From the NCBI GenBank assembly GCA_900546145.1, contig URBN01000004.1, positions 62,001 through 126,000 on the forward strand: DNA of 64,000 nt, read 5' to 3'. Made by a program: the position numbers and the translations under genes. The DNA comes from an uncultured Desulfovibrio sp. (GTDB taxonomy: Bacteria; Desulfobacterota; Desulfovibrionia; Desulfovibrionales; Desulfovibrionaceae). Position 1 is the first letter of the stretch; every line of letters starts with the position of its first letter. Below the pieces are notes generated by a model. That model did not search any database and was not told the DNA's origin. It saw only the letters and a list, made by a program, of their open reading frames with translations. Positions 30,788-40,466 of this stretch are shown in pieces.

Positions 30788-32308
30788 TTATCGTATGCGG
30801 GTTTCCACCTTAAGACCATATCGTTCCATTCTGGCAAGAAGAGTCGGGCGCGAAAGACCGAGCATCCGGGCTGCCCGGGAGCGGTTGCCATCTGCCATTT
30901 CCAGGGCGCGCTTGACGACGGCCCGCCCCATCAGGTCCATGCAGTGATCAAAAGCACTGCCTCCTGCACGGAGCAGCGGGTCGATAAGGGGTTCCAGAAT
31001 TCTGCCTGCATCAGGAGATGTCTCTGGTTTGCCAGCCGCTTTCCCGGGAGACGGACAGGCTTCACCGGCAGGGGGCTGGGAACTGCCGGGCTCCGGGGTT
31101 GTACTGCCCTCTGCCGGGGCCGTATCCCCGCCTATGGCGTGACGGTCAAAATCCTGAACACGCACGAGATCGCTGCGCCGTATTGGCGATCCGTCTGAAA
31201 AGACGAGCACCTTCTGCAGAACGTTGGAAAGTTCGCGCACATTTCCGGGCCAGAGCTGACTTGCCAGATAGTCCAGAGCATCCTTCTCTATCCCCGGATT
31301 ATGAACCCCGATGTGAGCGGCGTGACGGGCAAGCAGAGCCTGGGCCAGTTCGGGTATATCGTCGAGCCGGTTCCTCAGGGGCGGCAGCCAGAGCGTCACA
31401 ACCTTGAGCCTGTAATACAGATCCTCACGAAAGCGCCCTTCCTGCACAGCTTTTTCAAAATCCACGTTCGTAGCTGCAATGATGCGCACGTCCACGGGAA
31501 CAGGATTGGGAGCACCAATGCGTTCAATCTGACGTTCCTGCAGGAGACGCAGAAACTTGGCCTGAACACTGAGGGGCATATCGCCGATTTCGTCCAGAAA
31601 CACCGTGCCGCCGGCAGCCTGCTCTATGCGCCCCGGCCGGGCCTGATCCGCACCGGTGAACGACCCCCGCTCATAACCGAAAAGCTCGCTTTCAAGGAGA
31701 GAATCGGGGATGGCCACACAGTTGATGACCACAAAGGGCCTGTCCGCCCGGGGACTGTACTTCCACAGACTTCTGGCCACGAGTTCCTTACCCGTTCCTG
31801 ATTCGCCACGCAGAAGCACCTGAACGTCCGTGGGGGCAACCCTGCCTATGGCCTTATAGAGCTTCTGCATGGGCACGCTGGAGCCCACAAGGCATACGCT
31901 TTCTTCTCCGGTTTCTCCGCCTTCGCTGTCATGAGCCTTCTGGCGCTCGCCGGCTTCCACGGCTCTTGCTATGAGGGCGAGAACCTTGGGAATCTCAAAC
32001 GGCTTGAGGATATAGTCAAAAGCCCCAAGCTTCATGGCTTCAATGGCCGTATCCGTTGTTCCGTAGGCGGTCATGATCAGTACGGGCGGACAGGAGGGAC
32101 TGCTGCGCATGGTCTTGAGCGTGGAGAGGCCGTCCATGCCGGGCAGACGCACGTCCATGACGATGCACTGGGGGTGCAGGCCTGGCAGCCTGTCCAGGGC
32201 CTCGGTGCCGGAAGCCGCTGTGACCACTTCGTATCCCTCATCCTGAAGAAGCTGCTCAAACCCTTCAAGCAGCAGGGGATCATCATCGACTAGGAGGATC
32301 TGGGCCAT
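30788..32308 (-). CDS. NtrC-family response regulator (receiver-AAA+-Fis)
   Basis: A 506-residue regulator: receiver domain with phospho-acceptor Asp52 (IVMDVRLPG) and KPF, an AAA+ domain (Walker A GESGTGKE, Walker B TVFLDEIGD), a Pro/Ser-rich linker (about 400-440) and a C-terminal HTH (GNRSRAARMLGLSRPTLL). The sigma-54 loop is GSFTGA instead of GAFTGA, a conservative variant seen in some working activators. GGAGGGG precedes the start. The start overlaps the end of the adjacent histidine kinase gene by 19 bp, so they form a two-component pair. The target is unknown. Confidence 0.93.
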   Translation of the reverse strand: MAQILLVDDDPLLLEGFEQLLQDEGYEVVTAASGTEALDRLPGLHPQCIVMDVRLPGMDGLSTLKTMRSSPSCPPVLIMTAYGTTDTAIEAMKLGAFDYILKPFEIPKVLALIARAVEAGERQKAHDSEGGETGEESVCLVGSSVPMQKLYKAIGRVAPTDVQVLLRGESGTGKELVARSLWKYSPRADRPFVVINCVAIPDSLLESELFGYERGSFTGADQARPGRIEQAAGGTVFLDEIGDMPLSVQAKFLRLLQERQIERIGAPNPVPVDVRIIAATNVDFEKAVQEGRFREDLYYRLKVVTLWLPPLRNRLDDIPELAQALLARHAAHIGVHNPGIEKDALDYLASQLWPGNVRELSNVLQKVLVFSDGSPIRRSDLVRVQDFDRHAIGGDTAPAEGSTTPEPGSSQPPAGEACPSPGKAAGKPETSPDAGRILEPLIDPLLRAGGSAFDHCMDLMGRAVVKRALEMADGNRSRAARMLGLSRPTLLARMERYGLKVETRIR

Positions 32309-33372
32309 GGCCCCTCCTTTCCGGTCAGCGGCAGAACGCAGACAAACGTCGCTCCCTGTCCTGGCGCGCAGTGCAGATTCAGCCAGCCCCCGTGTTCTTC
32401 AAAAACGCTGCGGGCTATTGGCAGACCAAGACCGGTTCCTTCCTTTTTGGTGCTGACGAAGGGCTGAAAAACGACTTCCCGCAGATTCTCGGGAATTCCC
32501 GGGCCCGTATCGCGGATGCGTACGACAATGACGTGCTCCAGAGGTTCAAGATGCCCGTACTCTTCAGTGATGGAGATGACGCCGTTCATGCCCGCTGCCT
32601 CGCAGGCGTTGGCCACAAGGTTCGTGAAGGCCTCGGTCAGTTTCTCTCCATCCGCCTCTATGTCCGGAAGCTCAATATACATCCTCTCCACACGCACCTT
32701 ATAGGCCTCGATACGGGGGCCGAGCAGAAGCAGGACGCGGTCCAGGATATCGGAGATATTGCACATCGATTTGGACAGCCTGGGCTTGCGGGAAATTTCC
32801 AGAAAACTCGTGACGATCTTTTCCATATGCGCCACGGCTTCATTGATGGCGCTGACATGCTCCTTCTGCCTGTCGGAAAGAGTCAGTCCGCGGGTCAGGG
32901 AAAACATGCGCAGTTTGAGCCCGGTCAGAGGGTTGCGGATGGAATGGGCCACGCCTGCGGCCAGTTTGCCCACAAGAGCCAGTTTCTCCGTCTCACGCAT
33001 ATTTTCCGAATTTTCCTGCAGGGCCAGCTGCGCACGCTGGTGTTCCTCTATGAGGGCACGCACCCGGGTCATCACCCGCGTCATCAGCGATCTGTCCTCT
33101 CCCCCGTGGCGCCAGGAACCGAGCTCCGCATCCAGGATGCGCAGGGGGCGGACGACGAAGAGATAAAGCAGGAGGAAAAGGATAATCGCGCTCGCAGAAG
33201 CGCAGGCCAGCAGCACGCTGAGCCAGGGAACAAGCCAGGGAACAAGCTCCGGAGAAAACACGGCGCAGAGCGCCGCGCCGAGGAAGACGAATTCACACAG
33301 GGAAGCCGCGATGAGACCGGCTTCCAGGGCAGACACGGGCCGGTGTCCCTGCCCACGTGCGATCAGAGCCAT
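32290..33372 (-). CDS. Membrane sensor histidine kinase
   Basis: A 360-residue kinase with two N-terminal membrane helices (about 15-40 and 45-72) with almost no periplasmic loop between them, a short linker, the H-box GVAHSIRNPL, and a HATPase_c domain (N-box NLVANACEA, G1 DTGPGIP, G2 GTGLGLP). It should phosphorylate the NtrC-type regulator encoded immediately downstream with overlap. The lack of a periplasmic sensor suggests detection in the membrane or cytoplasm. Confidence 0.92.
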   Translation of the reverse strand: MALIARGQGHRPVSALEAGLIAASLCEFVFLGAALCAVFSPELVPWLVPWLSVLLACASASAIILFLLLYLFVVRPLRILDAELGSWRHGGEDRSLMTRVMTRVRALIEEHQRAQLALQENSENMRETEKLALVGKLAAGVAHSIRNPLTGLKLRMFSLTRGLTLSDRQKEHVSAINEAVAHMEKIVTSFLEISRKPRLSKSMCNISDILDRVLLLLGPRIEAYKVRVERMYIELPDIEADGEKLTEAFTNLVANACEAAGMNGVISITEEYGHLEPLEHVIVVRIRDTGPGIPENLREVVFQPFVSTKKEGTGLGLPIARSVFEEHGGWLNLHCAPGQGATFVCVLPLTGKEGPWPRSS

Positions 33373-33375
33373 GTC

Positions 33376-34386
33376 CTAGCCCCCCAGCATGAGGAAAATC
33401 TGCGCGACCGAAGGCACCATGAGCAGAAGCAGGGGCAGAAACCCAAGCATGGTCTGCTTCCAGTTCAGCTTCAGAGCCGCGCGGCACCCCGTCAGTATGC
33501 ACACAAACCCCCAGATGAGGGCGGCCGCGTTGCCGATAACCGGAACGAGACAGAGGATGCCCGGAGCTTCGGCATACGCGAGAACCTTGAATATCAGGGA
33601 AAAATCAGCCTTATCGGGGGCCACGATGCGCCATGTCAGATAAAGAAGCCCCGTAAACAGATAAATCTGTACCGTGAGCATGGCGCAGCGCAGGAGAAGA
33701 GAAAGGGCCAGATTGCTCTGACTCGAAAGGGCTTCGATGATTTTGCCCACCTGCGGATCCGTGTTCATGGGTTTGAACCACTCCACGTACATATGGATCC
33801 AGAAGTAGGCCATAGCCGTCTGCAGCACGCACATAATGAGATAAAAACCGAGAGCGCGCATGTACGGCCCCCGCCTGAGGGAGGAAAAAAAGCGTTCGCC
33901 TGCGAACATAACCCTGATGCAGGTCTGATAAAAAGCCGAAAGCCAGCCCGAGGAACCCGGTGCACTTTCCCAGGGATTAAAGTTGTCCGAGCCAACCTCA
34001 TCTTCATCCGGAATGCGCCCCCACTGCTCTGGCCCCTGGTATTCCTCCCGGCAGTTTTCCTGTCTCTCCCGATCCCGCGGCTCCTCTCCGCGCTCCCTGT
34101 TCTCCGCCTCAATGTCCTCCGGACGGAGCTTTTCTTCCGTGTGCTGTGGCTGCTCCGTTCCGGAATGGTAAGGCCCGGGAATGACGGCCCCGGGAGGCGG
34201 GGGAACATCTCCGTCCCGGCGCGGAACCGGACGGGGGCGTTCAGACACCACGCCGAGAACACCGTCTTTTCTGGAAAAACGAAAACGGCAGCCGCACTGG
34301 GGGCAGATGGCCACCACTACCCCCTCTGGCAGTCGGTCCTCAGGAGTCTGGCGGGTGTAACCGCATTCAGGACAGCAAATTTTCAT
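33376..34386 (-). CDS. Zinc-ribbon YIP1-type membrane protein
   Basis: A 336-residue protein. An N-terminal zinc ribbon has paired CxxC (CPECG and CPQCG), a typical MJ0042-like finger; a charged, proline-rich linker (about 50-150) follows; the last 180 residues contain about five hydrophobic helices with the YIP1 pattern (LYLTWRIVAPDKADFSLIFKVLAYAEAPGIL). The start at 34386 (MKICCPECGY) follows GAGG. It ends three bases before the histidine kinase, so it probably leads that operon. Such proteins are often seen in Deltaproteobacteria; the function is not known. Confidence 0.75.
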   Translation of the reverse strand: MKICCPECGYTRQTPEDRLPEGVVVAICPQCGCRFRFSRKDGVLGVVSERPRPVPRRDGDVPPPPGAVIPGPYHSGTEQPQHTEEKLRPEDIEAENRERGEEPRDRERQENCREEYQGPEQWGRIPDEDEVGSDNFNPWESAPGSSGWLSAFYQTCIRVMFAGERFFSSLRRGPYMRALGFYLIMCVLQTAMAYFWIHMYVEWFKPMNTDPQVGKIIEALSSQSNLALSLLLRCAMLTVQIYLFTGLLYLTWRIVAPDKADFSLIFKVLAYAEAPGILCLVPVIGNAAALIWGFVCILTGCRAALKLNWKQTMLGFLPLLLLMVPSVAQIFLMLGG

Positions 34387-34543
34387 CTGTGGTTCCTCGC
34401 CACGCCATTCCGAAATCCGGAAAAGCAGCACCGGTTAATGTTTGAAAATACAGACAGGACACAGAACCTGGCGGTTTTCCGCGGGCCCATTCTTCAATTC
34501 TAATTTATCGGCGCACGACGGGCAAGATCCGCCGGAAGAAAGC

Positions 34544-35551
34544 TCAGCCCGCGAGGCTTCCCCGGACAGAGGCACAGATCGCCTGCGCCTCTTCTTCCTT
34601 CCAGGGCACGGCATAGGGCGATACGGCCCGAAGTCCCACGAGCCCAGCCAGTCCACGTGTGATGACACCCTCCGTTTCCTGAAAAGACAGCCCGCCCTTC
34701 TTGATGCGCAGGATCTCTCCCCTGTCCCTGAGAGGAAACACAAGGCGCCCCGTTTCCAGGAGTTCCTCCTGCTGACGTATGGCGCGTACGGAGTGCGAAA
34801 GGGCCTTCCAGTCCACGCCTTTACCCTCAGCTGCCGCCTGGACACGGGGAAGATGTCCCTGGAGCCTGCGCCGCACCCTGTCCCTGAGCACTCCGAGACG
34901 CACGCACCCCTCATCCACGGAGCCCGCCAGTCGCAGACCTCCATCTTCCAGCAGGGTACAGTGCAGAGGAGATTCCGCCAGAGCCGCCAGTTTGCCCGCG
35001 TACCCTCTGAGTGGGGCTTTCAGAGGGAAAGCTCCGGAATCCAGAGCTTTACAGACGCGGTACAGGGCTCCGGTTCTCGTTCCGGCAAGTCCGTAACGGC
35101 TTCCCTGCCGGAAAGCGTAATCCCGGCAGGCCTCTCCGCTGCAGAGGTTCAGAAAAACACGGGGCCTTTCGAAAACAGGGCGGAGCGCCGGCTCCACAAA
35201 AAGAAGACAGGACGGTCTGGAGGGGGCGTAGAGAAGATCCAGCGCCCCGGTGTCACCGCGGGGCAAATCAGACAGAAGCCAGCGGTCCAGCGGCAGAAGG
35301 TCGCAGTCCGTATCCCCCGCCGTGCTGCGCGTGCCCTGCGCCGCACTCGAGTAGTGCAGACCCGGCGCGTGCAGAGGATCTGTGCAGGGCGCGGGCAGAT
35401 AGACGCCGCGCACGTCCTCGTCGGATCTGCCCGGTATGTCCGTGCCGTAGAGAACAGAACCAAACACTGTCAGAAAGAGCAGCCTGCCTCCGGCTTCTGA
35501 AGCCAGGGCCCGGCCGAGGGCGATATAGTTCCGATACCTTTCCGTATCCAC
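34544..35551 (-). CDS. RlaP/YcgL-type nucleotidyltransferase
   Basis: A 335-residue protein with GTG start. The N-terminus has the pol-beta nucleotidyltransferase motif FGSVLYGTDIPGRSDEDVRG, in which the GS pair and the Asp-Glu-Asp make the metal site. This matches the PF10127-type predicted nucleotidyltransferases, some linked to RNA repair (RlaP) and some of unknown role. No RNA ligase or other repair gene is adjacent. It is 12 bp from the DUF3298 gene and probably in one transcript with it. Confidence 0.72.
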   Translation of the reverse strand: MDTERYRNYIALGRALASEAGGRLLFLTVFGSVLYGTDIPGRSDEDVRGVYLPAPCTDPLHAPGLHYSSAAQGTRSTAGDTDCDLLPLDRWLLSDLPRGDTGALDLLYAPSRPSCLLFVEPALRPVFERPRVFLNLCSGEACRDYAFRQGSRYGLAGTRTGALYRVCKALDSGAFPLKAPLRGYAGKLAALAESPLHCTLLEDGGLRLAGSVDEGCVRLGVLRDRVRRRLQGHLPRVQAAAEGKGVDWKALSHSVRAIRQQEELLETGRLVFPLRDRGEILRIKKGGLSFQETEGVITRGLAGLVGLRAVSPYAVPWKEEEAQAICASVRGSLAG

Positions 35552-35563
35552 ACTCTGTCCCGT

Positions 35564-36361
35564 TTACTGCCTGCCCCAGAGGTCCATCAGGGGACGGGCT
35601 TCCTTAAGCTTTTCCAGGGGGATGTCCACGGTCTGCGTGCCGGCCGACCAGGGTGCCACCTGATACGGCTGAAAATAAACGCGCACCCCGCCGGGGATCA
35701 GGGCAATGTTGGCAAAATTATCAGGATCGGGTGCCGTTCCTGAAGCGATGGCCTGATCCACGCGGCCGCCGCCGACCCGCACAGCGAGCACTGATCGGCT
35801 GTAGCCGGACATCACGTCAAGGGCCCTGGCGGTATCCTCAAAAACGTCCACAAGGGAGAGCCTCTGTTCCGAGATCAGGCTGTAATTCAGGGTGATGACA
35901 TCAAGGCCCGGATGAACGCCGCCCGTATCCATCCAAAGTTCAAAAACAACGCTCAGGGCGGCCGGGGAAGGTCTTATCACACGGTACGTACTGCTCAGGG
36001 AATAGCGATCATCGGCTTCTCCCTTATCAGAAGTCCCGTTTTCCCCGGAGAAATCACGCTCAAAGGAAAAGACGATATGATTAATCCATGCCGCAATATC
36101 TTCATCAATGGCGCTGACGCCCACGCTCGGATAGGAAACGCTTATGTCGGGCATCCCGGCTCTGCCGAGCCGGCTGATATCGAGGTTCTGAATGAGCAGC
36201 GGCACCCCCGCCTGACCTGCCGGAGCAGCCTGCGATCCCCTCATCGAGGAACCGGGAAGGGCCGCGGAAGACGTTTGCGGCAGAGCAAGGAAACAAACAA
36301 GCACTGCAGCCGATATACAGGCGGCCAGACGGCATTCACCAGAAGCCTGCGATATGGTCAT
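35564..36361 (-). CDS. Exported DUF3298-type protein
   Basis: About 265 residues with a signal peptide (LAACISAAVLVCFLALPQTSSAA). The C-terminal half follows the DUF3298/DUF4163 (RsiV-like) pattern: GVHPGLDVITLNYSL, SLVDVFEDT and VYFQPYQVAPWSAGTQTVDIP. In RsiV this fold binds lysozyme, but most members have no known ligand. The start at 36361 is preceded by GGGAG at ten bases. No sigma-factor gene is adjacent. Confidence 0.75.
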   Translation of the reverse strand: MTISQASGECRLAACISAAVLVCFLALPQTSSAALPGSSMRGSQAAPAGQAGVPLLIQNLDISRLGRAGMPDISVSYPSVGVSAIDEDIAAWINHIVFSFERDFSGENGTSDKGEADDRYSLSSTYRVIRPSPAALSVVFELWMDTGGVHPGLDVITLNYSLISEQRLSLVDVFEDTARALDVMSGYSRSVLAVRVGGGRVDQAIASGTAPDPDNFANIALIPGGVRVYFQPYQVAPWSAGTQTVDIPLEKLKEARPLMDLWGRQ

Positions 36362-36432
36362 ACTCCGAAAACTCCCGATCAGAAGGACGGAGGGGGTATC
36401 CCCCCGCACAACATACGCTCACACTCCAAGAT

Positions 36433-37665
36433 TCAGTCCGCGTCCACCCGGACGAAGAAACCCTTTCTGAGTCTGAGAAGGTCACGCCATTGCGGGATCA
36501 GACAGATAACACCAAGAGCGAGGTATGTGTAAGCAAAAAACCTGTGCAGACGCAGGGGATCATGGGGAAGAGCAAGCAGGGATTCAAGGGCCGGTTCATA
36601 TACCGGGGACAGAAACTGCCCGCAGAAAAGCAGAAACAGCACAACTGCCTCCTTTATCCCAAGATGCAGATTGAGCAGCAGCACAAGGGCGAACAGGGAC
36701 TGCGCCGCTGTCAGGAAAATTTCCACAAACTGGTGCGTGTCCATAGCCATGGGAACTGTACTGCCGGAGCTCAGCGCGTAGCATGCGGGAATCATACCGA
36801 CAAGCAGCGTCCACTGGTTAAGCTTGGATGAAAGGAGGCTGCCCAGCGCCAAGGCTGCATTGCCGCGCAGAGCGAACATGATGCCCACGATGAATTCCGG
36901 AGCCTCTGACGCCACTGGAGCCAGCCACTGCACGAGGAGAAACTCATCGATGCCAAGGAGTTTGCCTGAAGCAACAAGGCCCTCGCTGAAAGGCTCGGCG
37001 CAGGCCGCAATGACCACGGCGGAATATATGAAAAGGAACGCCACCAGGCTGATTCGAATCTTACGGGGAAGACGTGCCAGCACGAGAGAGGGTCCTTCCT
37101 GTTCGCCGGCCTCAACAGGCCTGCGGGAAACAATGGCCATATACCCCACATACATAGAGAAAAAGATGCAGCCATCGAGCAGTGTGAGAGACCCCTTCCA
37201 GGACACGAAGAGCGCGTAGAGCGTTGCCAGACCAAGGAAAGCGAGATCCGTCCGTTTGTCATTCAGGAGATCAATTCCCCTGTGGAAACGCACGGCAAAA
37301 ATAAAGACCAGGACAGACCAGCCGAGGCCAATGAGAAGCCTGTTGGCTCCAGTCATGTTCGCGATGGCGTAATGGGTATACCGGCTGCCAGGGTTCTGCC
37401 CGGCCATCCATGTGAAGTACATATCCACGGAATATTCCGGCAGAACAGCAATAAGCGCCACGACTGCCACAGCCACGGCCTGCGGGATATCCATTTCCGC
37501 AGCCTCGCAGGTCCACGTGAGCATGAATGAAGCGCCAAAAATAGCGAAGCCGGTCAGAATGACAGCGATAAACGGTGACAGTTCCGGGTGCGTAAAACGG
37601 AGCAGCCCACCGGGAACGCAAAGAGCCATGGTGATCAGAAAAGGCCTGAATTCAGAAATTTTCAT
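36433..37665 (-). CDS. Cation exchanger (CaCA superfamily), probably Mn2+-responsive
   Basis: A 410-residue membrane protein with ten or so helices in two halves. Both alpha-repeats of the Na+/Ca2+ exchanger superfamily are visible: LIAVLPEYSVDMYF with ANMTGANRLLIG, and APVASEAPEFIVG with ALGSLLSSKLNQW. CaCA members move divalent cations against Na+ or H+. A yybP-ykoY (manganese) riboswitch lies directly upstream, so Mn2+ export is the most likely task, although calcium transport cannot be ruled out from sequence. AGGGGGG precedes the ATG. Confidence 0.85.
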   Translation of the reverse strand: MKISEFRPFLITMALCVPGGLLRFTHPELSPFIAVILTGFAIFGASFMLTWTCEAAEMDIPQAVAVAVVALIAVLPEYSVDMYFTWMAGQNPGSRYTHYAIANMTGANRLLIGLGWSVLVFIFAVRFHRGIDLLNDKRTDLAFLGLATLYALFVSWKGSLTLLDGCIFFSMYVGYMAIVSRRPVEAGEQEGPSLVLARLPRKIRISLVAFLFIYSAVVIAACAEPFSEGLVASGKLLGIDEFLLVQWLAPVASEAPEFIVGIMFALRGNAALALGSLLSSKLNQWTLLVGMIPACYALSSGSTVPMAMDTHQFVEIFLTAAQSLFALVLLLNLHLGIKEAVVLFLLFCGQFLSPVYEPALESLLALPHDPLRLHRFFAYTYLALGVICLIPQWRDLLRLRKGFFVRVDAD

Positions 37666-37685
37666 CTTCCCCCCTGCGCCGGGGC

Positions 37686-37818
37686 GAAAAAAAAAGGCCC
37701 CGGCATATCAGATGTATATGCCAAGGTCTCACTTGCCAGCCTCAGGCCGGTGGCTATACCAGGCTTGCGCCATGCTGTTGATATAACCCGGGTTACACGA
37801 ACCCAGCTACTCCCCTTG
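37686..37818 (-). promoter_or_regulatory. yybP-ykoY (Mn2+) riboswitch with terminator platform
   Basis: On the minus strand the two conserved segments are present: AAGGGGAGTAGC (around 37817-37806) and GGCAAGTGAGACCTTG (37738-37723), with CCGGCCTGAGG between them. CAAGG and CCTTG close helix P1. P1 competes with a hairpin CCTTGGCATAT/ATATGCCGGGG that is followed by nine T residues (37687-37695), so ligand binding would turn the downstream exchanger gene on. The motif match is strong by eye. Confidence 0.85.
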
Positions 37819-38558
37819 TGGGGCTATTGTATAGCCTCGGGATTTTTCCGCGTCAAGAAGGGAAATAATCCAGCTCTGAATACCACGTCATCTTCTGCCG
37901 AAAAGATACGTACCAGGCAGAGACATACGTACCCCGCATTCCCGTCGCTGCAGCTCTGCATACCAGTACTCTTCATCCGTCCGCGGACCCCTCCGGACAT
38001 CCCCGGTCCTCTGGTAATGCGCCTCTTCCGCTCCATGGCTGCAATCGTTACCGACAAAGCGCACCTTCCGCGGGAGAGACACTTTCGCCGTGGAAACAGA
38101 AAGCAGCGTGTCGGACTACCCAGTATGGGGTAACGCCACGCCGCTGACTTCATGGACTCTTCGTCCGATTTTCATGAATTCTTCTGCGTACGCAGGGAAA
38201 AGACAGGAGTCAGCATACAATGATGGGAGGGAAATCCATGAGATGGGAAGCCTGATGAGCCAGCCCTGCCAGCCATTTATCAATATATCTTCATTCAATA
38301 TTTTAATATATAAAAATATATTTTAATAATCTGAAATAAAACAATTATTTATATCTGCAACGTTTTACTTTTCACGATTTTTCGCGAAAATAAGAGAATA
38401 TCATCCATGACTGGTGAGCCGACTGCCGGGAATCCGCCCCGATACCCCCTGTCCACCGGGAGAAAGAGCTGATGCTTCCTCACCTGTGGCGTAACTGATA
38501 CTGCGCCGGGGAAAAATTTCCCTGAAAACAGGAGACAGCATCAAATTAATGTAGAACT
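37819..38558. other. Gene-poor stretch, AT-rich in its second half
   Basis: About 740 bp upstream of the riboswitch and downstream of uvrC. Short frames exist on both strands but have no ribosome-binding site or protein-like composition. The part from about 38280 to 38400 is very AT-rich. I see no tRNA, inverted-repeat element or promoter I can defend. Confidence 0.5.
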
Positions 38559-40439
38559 TTAATTTTTTCTCTGGGTATCCACATTCCCGTGCAGATGCGC
38601 GTAAAGCGCCTCCGCGCGGGTTCTGCCTATACCCGGCAGTTTCTGGAGGTCGGCAATCGTGGCCTTCTGCATGGCCTCAAAATTACTGAAGGCATCCCAG
38701 AGCAGACGGGCCGTGGAAGGTCCTATTCCCGGAAGACGCATGATTTCCCCGGACATGGCAGCCCCTGTGCGGGCACGGCGGTGACGGGTGATGGTGAAAC
38801 GATGGGTGGCATCACGTACCTGCTGCAGGAAAAGAATCTCAGGACCTCCCTGCCGGAGAGGAAGGGGATTACTGCGGCCAGGCAGGAAAATTCTGTCAGC
38901 CACGTTGCCGGCTCGTCTGTCGGCATGCCCGGCCTCATCCCGGGCCTTGGCTATACCTGCAAGAGGAAAAAGTCCCGGCCTTCCGGCATCCTCGAGCCCC
39001 TTTTCAACGGCTGCAATCTGGCCTCTGCCTCCGTCTATAAGCAGCAGATCGGGCCAGGGCGGACCGCTTTCCGTAACGCGGCGCATAACCCAGTCGTGCA
39101 GGCTCCTGTAATCATCACCGCCATCCGGCATGGCATAATTGCGGTATTCACCCTTTGAAGGCATTCCCTGCACATAGACGACCAGCCCCACGCGCGTCTG
39201 CCGGCCGCCGGTATGAGAGACGTCCACGCATTCGATGCGATCTGGCCGCTTCGGCAGATACAGGGCCTTCTGAATGAGGGCAAGGATATCCGCGCCCTCC
39301 CGCGTCATACTGGAGCGTCTGCGCGATTCCTCTCTGGCGTTGGACTGGGCTATGTCCACGAGTCGGTTGTCCGCCTGATTCTGGGGAGCCACAATACGTA
39401 CGGAGCCGCCGCGGCGTTCCGCAAGCGTCTGTTCCAGCGCCTCATGGGCTTCGCCGGAGGAAGCATTTCCTTCCTCTTCTGCTTCTTCGTCGCGCGGAAG
39501 CCAGGGCAGCAGGATACGCGGGGGCGGAAGAACCATATCATAGAACTGTCCCAGAAAACTCCACAGAATTTCTGAAGCGTCTTCAAAAGAAAGCCCGGGC
39601 CAGAAGAACGAACGTCCGTCTGTCACGGCGCCGCCGCGCACGAAAATGACGCCGAGGGACAATCCGTGTTCATCGGAATAGAGGCCTACGACGTCCATGT
39701 CTCCGCCGCCGGGGAGCACCGTCGCCTGTCGTTCCACGGTCTTCTCCACGGCCTGGATCTGGTCGCGATAGACCGCCGCCTTTTCAAACTCCAGAGCATC
39801 AGCCGCGGCTTCCATCTTTTCCCTGAGCTCACGGAGGAGTTCAGAGGAACGGCCGGAAAGCACGTCACAGACCTTCTCAACCTGTTCACGATAGAGACCG
39901 GGATCCAGCGTTCCCGTACACGGGGCGAGACACTGCCTCATATGGTAGTAGAGACAGGGTCTGACGCGGTTCTTCATGGCCCTGTCGCTGCAGCGGCGCA
40001 GGGGAAAAGCTCTGTGCAGAAGTTTCCACGTTTCACGGGCAGCCAGAGCCGAGGTATAAGGACCGAAATAACGCGCCCCGTCGTGACGCGCGTGACGCAC
40101 TATCTCCAGCCGCGGATAGCGGGCCTTTATATCACACCTGAAAAGAGCGTACTGCTTGTCGTCCCGCAGAATGATATTGTAGTGCGGACGGTATTTCTTG
40201 ATGAGGCTGGACTCGAGAAGAAAAGCCTCCTTCTCCGTGGTCGTAGTCAGGAACTCTATGCTCACGGCGTGTGAAAGCATGGCCCTGGTCTTGATCGGCA
40301 GGCCCTCGGGACGAAAATACGACAGCACACGCCTGCGCAGAACGCGGGCCTTGCCCACATAAATCACCTGCTCCCGCGCATCCCGGTACATGTAGACGCC
40401 GGGACTCAGAGGTATGCTTGATGGTTCCGGTCTCTGCAT
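38559..40439 (-). CDS. uvrC: Excinuclease ABC subunit C
   Basis: A 626-residue nuclease of nucleotide excision repair. The N-terminal GIY-YIG domain (GVYMYRDAREQVIYVG) makes the 3' cut; a UVR motif lies near 200-235 (LEFEKAAVYRDQI); the RNase H-like domain (ECVDVSHTGG, LLLIDGGRGQ) makes the 5' cut; two helix-hairpin-helix motifs (MRLPGIGPSTARLLW and LQKLPGIGRTRAEALY) end the chain. The ATG at 40439 has GGAG 11 bases upstream. It follows the GAFTGA-less response regulator by 27 bp and may be co-transcribed with it. Confidence 0.97.
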   Translation of the reverse strand: MQRPEPSSIPLSPGVYMYRDAREQVIYVGKARVLRRRVLSYFRPEGLPIKTRAMLSHAVSIEFLTTTTEKEAFLLESSLIKKYRPHYNIILRDDKQYALFRCDIKARYPRLEIVRHARHDGARYFGPYTSALAARETWKLLHRAFPLRRCSDRAMKNRVRPCLYYHMRQCLAPCTGTLDPGLYREQVEKVCDVLSGRSSELLRELREKMEAAADALEFEKAAVYRDQIQAVEKTVERQATVLPGGGDMDVVGLYSDEHGLSLGVIFVRGGAVTDGRSFFWPGLSFEDASEILWSFLGQFYDMVLPPPRILLPWLPRDEEAEEEGNASSGEAHEALEQTLAERRGGSVRIVAPQNQADNRLVDIAQSNAREESRRRSSMTREGADILALIQKALYLPKRPDRIECVDVSHTGGRQTRVGLVVYVQGMPSKGEYRNYAMPDGGDDYRSLHDWVMRRVTESGPPWPDLLLIDGGRGQIAAVEKGLEDAGRPGLFPLAGIAKARDEAGHADRRAGNVADRIFLPGRSNPLPLRQGGPEILFLQQVRDATHRFTITRHRRARTGAAMSGEIMRLPGIGPSTARLLWDAFSNFEAMQKATIADLQKLPGIGRTRAEALYAHLHGNVDTQRKN

Positions 40440-40466
40440 AGGTTCCGAAGGACTCCCGAAAACCGG

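Noticed and set aside
37824..38326. Small open frames upstream of the riboswitch
   Set aside because: No ribosome-binding sites, Arg/Ser-rich shadow-like translations and overlap on opposite strands.
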